Below, piece after piece: positions 59,878 to 64,000 of a DNA stretch of 64,000 nt. This DNA is from Streptomyces sp. AC555_RSS877. GTDB taxonomy: Bacteria; Actinomycetota; Actinomycetes; Streptomycetales; Streptomycetaceae. The first letter of the stretch is position 1, and every line of letters begins with the position of its first letter. Both the position numbers and the translations under genes were made by a program. Location of the stretch: positions 192,607-256,606 of the forward strand of contig NZ_JAGMUK010000221.1 in NCBI RefSeq assembly GCF_019049245.1, in the 5' to 3' direction. The notes under the pieces were generated by a model. It saw only the letters and a program-made list of their open reading frames with translations. It ran no database searches and was not told the origin of the DNA.

Positions 59878-59899
59878 ACCGACCGATCGTTCGGTTACT
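59878..59899. promoter_or_regulatory. PaaR/TetR-like operator between paaH and paaN
   Basis: The 22-base site contains ACCGACCGATCGTTCGGT followed by TACT, with an inverted ACCG/CGGT core. It resembles, from memory, the PaaR consensus of corynebacteria (ACTNACCGNNCGNNCGGTNAGT). It sits in the shared promoter of paaH-tetR and paaN. Confidence 0.75.
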
Positions 59900-59985
59900 C
59901 TAACTCTGACTGGCTGTTCCTGCCCATATTTCTGCCCAGGTCATGAGCTCGACGAAGAGTTCTTGAGACGAGGAGTTGGTCCCGC

Positions 59986-61692
59986 ATGGCCGCCGAACTC
60001 ACCGCGCACGATCTGATCGCCAAGCACCGGCCCACCCTCGACCAGACGCTGGAAGCGATCCGCACCCGCGCGTACTGGTCCCCGCACCCCGAGCACCCCA
60101 AGGCGTACGGCGAGAACGGCAGCCTGGACATGGCGGCGGGCAAGGCGGCCTTCGACGCCCTCCTGGGCACCCGCATCGACCTCGGCCAGCCCGGCACGGA
60201 CGACTGGGTCGGCGGCGAGGTCTCGCCGTACGGCATCGAGCTGGGCGTGAGCTACCCGCACGCGGACGTGGACGAGCTGCTGCCCGCCATGAAGGCCGGG
60301 CAGAAGGCCTGGCGTGATGCGGGCGCGGAGATGCGCGCGGTGGTGTGCGTGGAGATCCTCAAGCGCATCAGCGACCGGACCCACGAGTTCGCGCACGCGG
60401 TCATGCACACCTCCGGCCAGGCGTTCATGATGGCGTTCCAGGCGGGCGGCCCGCACGCGCAGGACCGCGGCCTGGAGGCGGTGGCGTACGCGTACGTGGA
60501 GCAGGTCCGCACCCCCTACACGGCGGAGTGGACCAAGCCCCAGGGCAAGCGCGAGCCGCTGGCGCTGTCCAAGCAGTTCACGCCGGTCCCGCGCGGCATC
60601 GCGCTGGTCATCGGCTGCAACACCTTCCCGACGTGGAACGGCTATCCGGGCCTGTTCGCCTCCCTGGCCACCGGTAACGCGGTCCTCGTCAAGCCCCACC
60701 CGCGCGCGGTGCTGCCCCTCGCGCTGACCGTTCAGGTCGCGCGCGAGGTGCTCGCCGAGACCGGCTTCGACCCGAACCTGGTGGCGCTGACCGCCGAGCG
60801 GCCGGGCGAGGGCATCGCCAAGACCCTGGCCACCCGCCCCGAGATCCGGATCATCGACTACACCGGCTCGACGGAGTTCGGCGACTGGCTGGAGGCCAAC
60901 GCCCGCCAGGCGCAGGTCTACACGGAGAAGGCCGGCGTCAACACGGTGGTGGTCCACTCCACGGACGACTACAAGGGGATGCTGTCCAACCTGGCCTTCT
61001 CGCTGTCCCTGTACAGCGGCCAGATGTGCACCACCCCGCAGAACCTGCTCGTCCCCCGCGACGGCATCCGCACCGAGGAAGGCCCCCGGACCTTCGAGGA
61101 GGTCGTCGCCGACCTCGCCCGCTCGGTCGACGGCCTGCTCGGCGACGACGCGCGCGCGAACGCCCTGCTCGGCGCGATCGTCAACCCGGACGTCAAGGCC
61201 CGCCTGGAGGCCGCCGCCGGTCTCGGCGAAGTCGCCCTCGCCTCGCGGGAGATCAGCAACGCGGAGTTCCCGCAGGCCGTCGTCCGCACGCCCGTCATCG
61301 TGAAGCTGGACGGCGCGCGGAAGTACTGGGAGGGCACCGACGACGAGGCCGCCTACATGCGCGAGTGCTTCGGTCCCGTCTCTTTCGCCGTCGCGGTCGA
61401 CTCGGCGGCGGACGCGGTGGAGCTGCTGCGGCGCACCATCCGCGAGAAGGGCGCGATGACGGTCGGGGCCTACACCACCGACGAGGAGGTCGAACAGGCC
61501 CTTCAGGAGGTCTGTCTGGAGGAGGCGGCCCAGCTGTCGCTGAACCTCACGGGCGGGGTGTACGTCAACCAGACCGCCGCGTTCTCCGACTTCCACGGCT
61601 CGGGCGGCAACCCGGCGGCCAACGCGGCCCTCACCGACGGCGCGTTCGTGGCCAACCGCTTCCGCGTGGTCGAGGTGCGCCGGGAGGCCTAG
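59986..61692 (+). CDS. paaN: Phenylacetic acid degradation protein PaaN (aldehyde dehydrogenase fold)
   Basis: The 568-residue member of the aldehyde dehydrogenase superfamily is specific to PaaN: N-terminal helical part (LIAKHRPTLDQTLEAIRTRA), NAD-binding segment (GIALVIGCNTFPTWNGYPGL), and active-site Cys in LYSGQMCTTPQN. It acts in the ring-opened or late steps of aerobic phenylacetyl-CoA breakdown. The paaABCDE oxygenase genes are absent from the window, so the pathway may be split or this may serve another aldehyde. GAGGAG precedes the ATG. MITE-like element B starts just after its stop. Confidence 0.93.
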   Translation: MAAELTAHDLIAKHRPTLDQTLEAIRTRAYWSPHPEHPKAYGENGSLDMAAGKAAFDALLGTRIDLGQPGTDDWVGGEVSPYGIELGVSYPHADVDELLPAMKAGQKAWRDAGAEMRAVVCVEILKRISDRTHEFAHAVMHTSGQAFMMAFQAGGPHAQDRGLEAVAYAYVEQVRTPYTAEWTKPQGKREPLALSKQFTPVPRGIALVIGCNTFPTWNGYPGLFASLATGNAVLVKPHPRAVLPLALTVQVAREVLAETGFDPNLVALTAERPGEGIAKTLATRPEIRIIDYTGSTEFGDWLEANARQAQVYTEKAGVNTVVVHSTDDYKGMLSNLAFSLSLYSGQMCTTPQNLLVPRDGIRTEEGPRTFEEVVADLARSVDGLLGDDARANALLGAIVNPDVKARLEAAAGLGEVALASREISNAEFPQAVVRTPVIVKLDGARKYWEGTDDEAAYMRECFGPVSFAVAVDSAADAVELLRRTIREKGAMTVGAYTTDEEVEQALQEVCLEEAAQLSLNLTGGVYVNQTAAFSDFHGSGGNPAANAALTDGAFVANRFRVVEVRREA

Positions 61693-61696
61693 CTAG

Positions 61697-61915
61697 GTCC
61701 TGTCCGGCGGATCATGCCGCAGACGCGGGGCCTGGCACGCCGATCTGCCGCGTTGTCGTCGGTTGCCGACTCCCCCACTCTCGACCTCGCTCGAGCGGGG
61801 GGACCCCCATCGCGTCGACGCCCTCCTCCGCCTCGCAGCTCGACGCACCAGGCCCCGCTCACCTGCGTCGACGAGGCGCCGCGGATGTCCTGCGACCTGA
61901 TCCGCCGGGCAGGCC
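61697..61915. mobile_element. MITE-like element B, about 219 bp, imperfect terminal inverted repeats
   Basis: Left GTCCTGTCCGGCGGATCA and the reverse complement of the right end GGCCTGCCCGGCGGATCA match with two differences, and similarity continues for about 25 bp. CTAG flanks both sides (61693-61696, 61916-61919). It shares interior blocks (CCTGGCAC, GCCGCGTTG, a C-run/G-run hairpin, CATCGCG) in the same order with element A. No coding capacity. The right CTAG supplies the TAG stop of the methyltransferase gene. Confidence 0.8.
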
Positions 61916-62677
61916 CTAGGGGACGTGCGGTGCGCTCCCGGTGACGCTCCAGTGGTACAGCGTCATGGCCACACTGGTCGCGAGGTTGTAGCTGGAGACC
62001 TGGGGGCGCATCGGCAGCGCCACCAGATGGTCGGCACGCGCGCGCAGGCCTGCGGACAGCCCGCTGCGTTCCGAGCCGAAGGCGAGGACCGCCTCGTCCG
62101 GGAGCTTGGTGTGGCGGATGTCGTCGCCCTCGGGGTCGAGGGCGAACACCGGCCCGGGCGGCAGGTCGTCGACGGTCAGCCGTTCCACGGCCGTCGCGAA
62201 GTGCAGCCCGGCTCCGCCGCGGACGACCGTGGGATGCCAGGGGTCGAGCGTGCCGGTGGTCACCACACCGGTCGCGCCGAAACCGGCGGCCAGCCGGATC
62301 ACGGCCCCCGCGTTGCCCAGGTTGCGCGGATCGTCGAGGACGACGACGGGCGCGGTGCGGGGGAGGTGCGCGAGCCTGTCCCGGTTGGCCGCGCGGGACG
62401 GCCGTACGGCCAGGGCGGCGACCGCGGTGGGGTGCGGGCGCGGGACCAGGCCCCGGTACGCCGGCTCCGGCACCTCGGCCAGGAGCGCGTCCAGCGTGTC
62501 CCGAACGTCCGGTGCCAGTTCCTCGGCGAGGGCGAGCGCGGCTGCCCGGTCGGCGGTGACCGCCACCGGGACCTCGGCGCCGAAGCGCAGCGCGTGCTTG
62601 AGGGCGTGGAAGCCGTCGAGCAGCACGGAGGTGCCAGCGAGCCGGTGCCAGACGTCGAGGGGATCGGAGGCGCTCAT
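61916..62677 (-). CDS. SpoU/TrmH family RNA methyltransferase
   Basis: The 253-residue SPOUT-fold 2'-O-methyltransferase has the three knot motifs: VVVLDDPRNLGNAGAVIRLA, FALDPEGDDI...LAFGSERSGLS and LPMRPQVSSYNLATSVAMTL (AdoMet-binding, Asn in motif 1 and Ser/Asn in motif 3). It probably methylates tRNA or rRNA; homologues include antibiotic-resistance methylases, but this core location argues for housekeeping. Its ATG overlaps the stop of the upstream HTTM gene. Its TAG stop lies in the flank of MITE-like element B. Confidence 0.92.
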   Translation of the reverse strand: MSASDPLDVWHRLAGTSVLLDGFHALKHALRFGAEVPVAVTADRAAALALAEELAPDVRDTLDALLAEVPEPAYRGLVPRPHPTAVAALAVRPSRAANRDRLAHLPRTAPVVVLDDPRNLGNAGAVIRLAAGFGATGVVTTGTLDPWHPTVVRGGAGLHFATAVERLTVDDLPPGPVFALDPEGDDIRHTKLPDEAVLAFGSERSGLSAGLRARADHLVALPMRPQVSSYNLATSVAMTLYHWSVTGSAPHVP

Positions 62678-63915
62678 GCCCTGGAGCCTACGGGCGTGTC
62701 ACCCACGTCCCCCGCGTCCGTGACGTCCGCCGCGCTCTCCGGGGCGCGCGGCTTCGGCAGCGTCGTACGGCCCGTGCTCGGGACCAGGCGTCCACGCGCG
62801 CGTGCCGCCCAGCCGCCGAGCCGGCGCAGGAACGAGGTCGGCAGGAAGACCGCGTCGGCGGCGATCATCGCCAAGGAGAAGAACGGCAGTCCGAGGAGCA
62901 CGGCGATCGCGGCGTGCTCGATCATCATGACCGCCAGCAGGACGTTCTTGACGCGCCGGTTGAAGAGGGTGAAGGGGAAGGCGACCTGCGCGGCGACCGT
63001 GCCGTAGGTCACCAGCATCACCATCGTGCCGCTGGCCGCCAGTACGTCGGCGAGCGCGGGCCACGGGGAGAAGTAGTCGAGGTGCAGGGGGTAGTAGACG
63101 GCGGTGCCGTCCTGCCAGCGCGAGCCCTGGATCTTGTACCAGCCCGCCGTGGCGTAGATCAGACAGGCCTCGGCCATGATCACGAAGAGGGCGCCGTTGT
63201 GGACGATGTTGGCGACGACGTCGAGCAGGATCCGGGGCTGGCCGGTCTTGGCGCGGCGTCCTGTGAGCCACCACAGGGCCTGCGCCAGCCATATCGTCCA
63301 CAGCAGCAACGGCACGAACTCCTCGCCGTCGAAGAGCCGGCCCGAGAGGGTCACCGCGGTGAGCGCCAGTCCCAGCACGCCCCACAGGGCCGGGCCGACC
63401 CGGTCGGCCACGTGCTCTCCACGCGCGCGTGCCTCGCTTGTGAGCCGGGCCCGCCGCGCGTCCAGCGACCACACCTGGCCGCAGCGCGTGAACACCAGGT
63501 AGACGCACATCAGGTGCAGGACGTTGTCGCCGCCGTCGCCCATGAAGATGCTGCGGTTCTGCATCGACAGCACGCCGACCATGAACAGCACGGACATCGT
63601 GCGGGTGCGCCAGCCCAGCAGCAGCAGGAAGCTCGCCAGGACGGCCAGCGCGTAGACGGTCTCGAACCAGAACCCGCCGTCGGACCACATCAGGGCCGTG
63701 AAGGCGCCATTGTTCGAGATCAGCTGCTGGGCGAGGTCCCAGCTCCAGGGGCCGCCCGGGCCGTACATCTCCTCACGGTGGGGGAACTCGCGCAGCAGGA
63801 ACAGCAGCCACGTCACGCTGAAGCCGATGCGGATCACGGCGGTCTGGTACGGGCCGAGGGCCGACTCGGTGACCCGGGCGATGGCGGCGGAGACGCAGAG
63901 CGCGAAACGGTTCAC
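62674..63915 (-). CDS. HTTM domain membrane protein
   Basis: The 413-residue integral membrane protein of the HTTM (horizontally transferred transmembrane, gamma-carboxylase-like) family has several helices; signatures are ALGPYQTAVIRIGFSVTWLL, FLLLLGWRTRTMSVLFMVG, QNRSIFMGDGGDNVLHLMC and ATAGWYKIQGSRWQDGTAVY. It is likely part of a two-protein unit with the DUF5819-like gene upstream, whose stop overlaps this GTG start (GTGA). Activity is unproven; most bacterial members do not carboxylate glutamate. C-terminal 50 residues are acidic and disordered. Confidence 0.9.
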   Translation of the reverse strand: MNRFALCVSAAIARVTESALGPYQTAVIRIGFSVTWLLFLLREFPHREEMYGPGGPWSWDLAQQLISNNGAFTALMWSDGGFWFETVYALAVLASFLLLLGWRTRTMSVLFMVGVLSMQNRSIFMGDGGDNVLHLMCVYLVFTRCGQVWSLDARRARLTSEARARGEHVADRVGPALWGVLGLALTAVTLSGRLFDGEEFVPLLLWTIWLAQALWWLTGRRAKTGQPRILLDVVANIVHNGALFVIMAEACLIYATAGWYKIQGSRWQDGTAVYYPLHLDYFSPWPALADVLAASGTMVMLVTYGTVAAQVAFPFTLFNRRVKNVLLAVMMIEHAAIAVLLGLPFFSLAMIAADAVFLPTSFLRRLGGWAARARGRLVPSTGRTTLPKPRAPESAADVTDAGDVGDTPVGSRA

Positions 63916-64000
63916 TCGGCGTCCCCCTCGGTGCTCTCGGCCGGTATCGACCACCAGGGCAGCACCCGGTACACAGGCTGGTCCGACACCTTCTCGTCGC
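63912..64000 (-). CDS. C-terminus of a DUF5819-like protein (cut by window)
   Basis: Only 29 codons are visible, ending YRVLPWWSIPAESTEGDAE and TGA. The YRVLPWW end resembles DUF5819 proteins that accompany HTTM genes in Streptomyces. The GTGA overlap with the HTTM gene indicates translational coupling. Confidence 0.6.
   Translation of the reverse strand, partial: DEKVSDQPVYRVLPWWSIPAESTEGDAE

Noticed and set aside
61916-62677. Antibiotic-resistance rRNA methyltransferase
   Set aside because: The core location and generic TrmH architecture favour a housekeeping RNA methylase; nothing in the sequence indicates resistance specificity.
1-64000. tRNA or rRNA genes
   Set aside because: No cloverleaf with a TTCGAAT-type T-loop and no rRNA-like conserved segments were noticed on either strand; a tRNAscan or Infernal run would be decisive.

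Overview
The window is high-GC actinobacterial DNA and almost certainly comes from a Streptomyces chromosome. Supporting signs are the strong third-position GC bias, many GTG starts, Tat-type secreted proteins, mycothiol-type enzymes, a proteasome activator, two eukaryotic-like Ser/Thr kinases and two branched-chain keto acid dehydrogenase (bkd) operons. Gene order (metG, aspS, acyl-CoA dehydrogenase, M18 peptidase, bkd operon, kinase pair, DrrAB-type ABC pair, potassium channel, moeA, second bkd operon, paaN) resembles, from memory, the conserved core near oriC in S. coelicolor. Two ParB-binding parS sequences (15640-15653 and 51197-51210) fit an origin-proximal location.

Layout. 1-8 kb: a vWA protein with Pro-Glu repeats, methionyl-tRNA synthetase, a secreted pectate lyase, an unusual DUF4956/beta-helix fusion and a PRC-barrel stress-type protein. 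8-16 kb: a large exported FG-GAP protein, an ACS-family permease, a Tat-exported intradiol dioxygenase and aspS. 16-24 kb: a SpoIIE-type phosphatase with its own ATPase domain, an AhpD-like protein, a MITE-like element, pirin, a DHA2 efflux pump with divergent TetR, an SseB-like protein and a second exported intradiol dioxygenase. 24-36 kb: acyl-CoA dehydrogenase, M18 aminopeptidase, a GT2 glycosyltransferase with a 54-residue membrane peptide, regulators, a nitrilase-fold hydrolase, an MFS/GntR pair and a D-Ala-D-Ala carboxypeptidase. 36-41 kb: first bkd operon (E1 alpha, E1 beta, E2). 42-47 kb: two divergent membrane Ser/Thr kinases and the proteasome activator Bpa. 47-54 kb: quinone oxidoreductase, DrrAB-like exporter, potassium channel and molybdenum cofactor genes. 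53.5-62 kb: second bkd operon, a divergent Lrp-type regulator (bkdR-like), and a phenylacetate-type set (paaH-like dehydrogenase, TetR, paaN). 62-64 kb: rRNA/tRNA methyltransferase, HTTM membrane protein and the tail of its partner.

The strongest observations beyond gene calling are these. (1) An in-frame fusion joins a truncated DUF4956 membrane domain to the C-terminal half of a Cthe_2159-type beta-helix protein. (2) A perfect parS lies across the stop/start junction of moeA and the potassium channel gene. (3) Two matching 22-bp TetR (PaaR-like) operators tie the second bkd operon to the paaN/paaH promoter. (4) A 32-bp AT-rich palindrome sits upstream of the first bkd operon. (5) Two related MITE-like elements sit between convergent genes, and in each their CTAR flank supplies a TAG stop codon. 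(6) Gene 3' ends and promoter regions carry short tandem duplications.

No rRNA, tRNA, CRISPR array, prophage or intact insertion sequence was seen. Most of the window is core chromosome.
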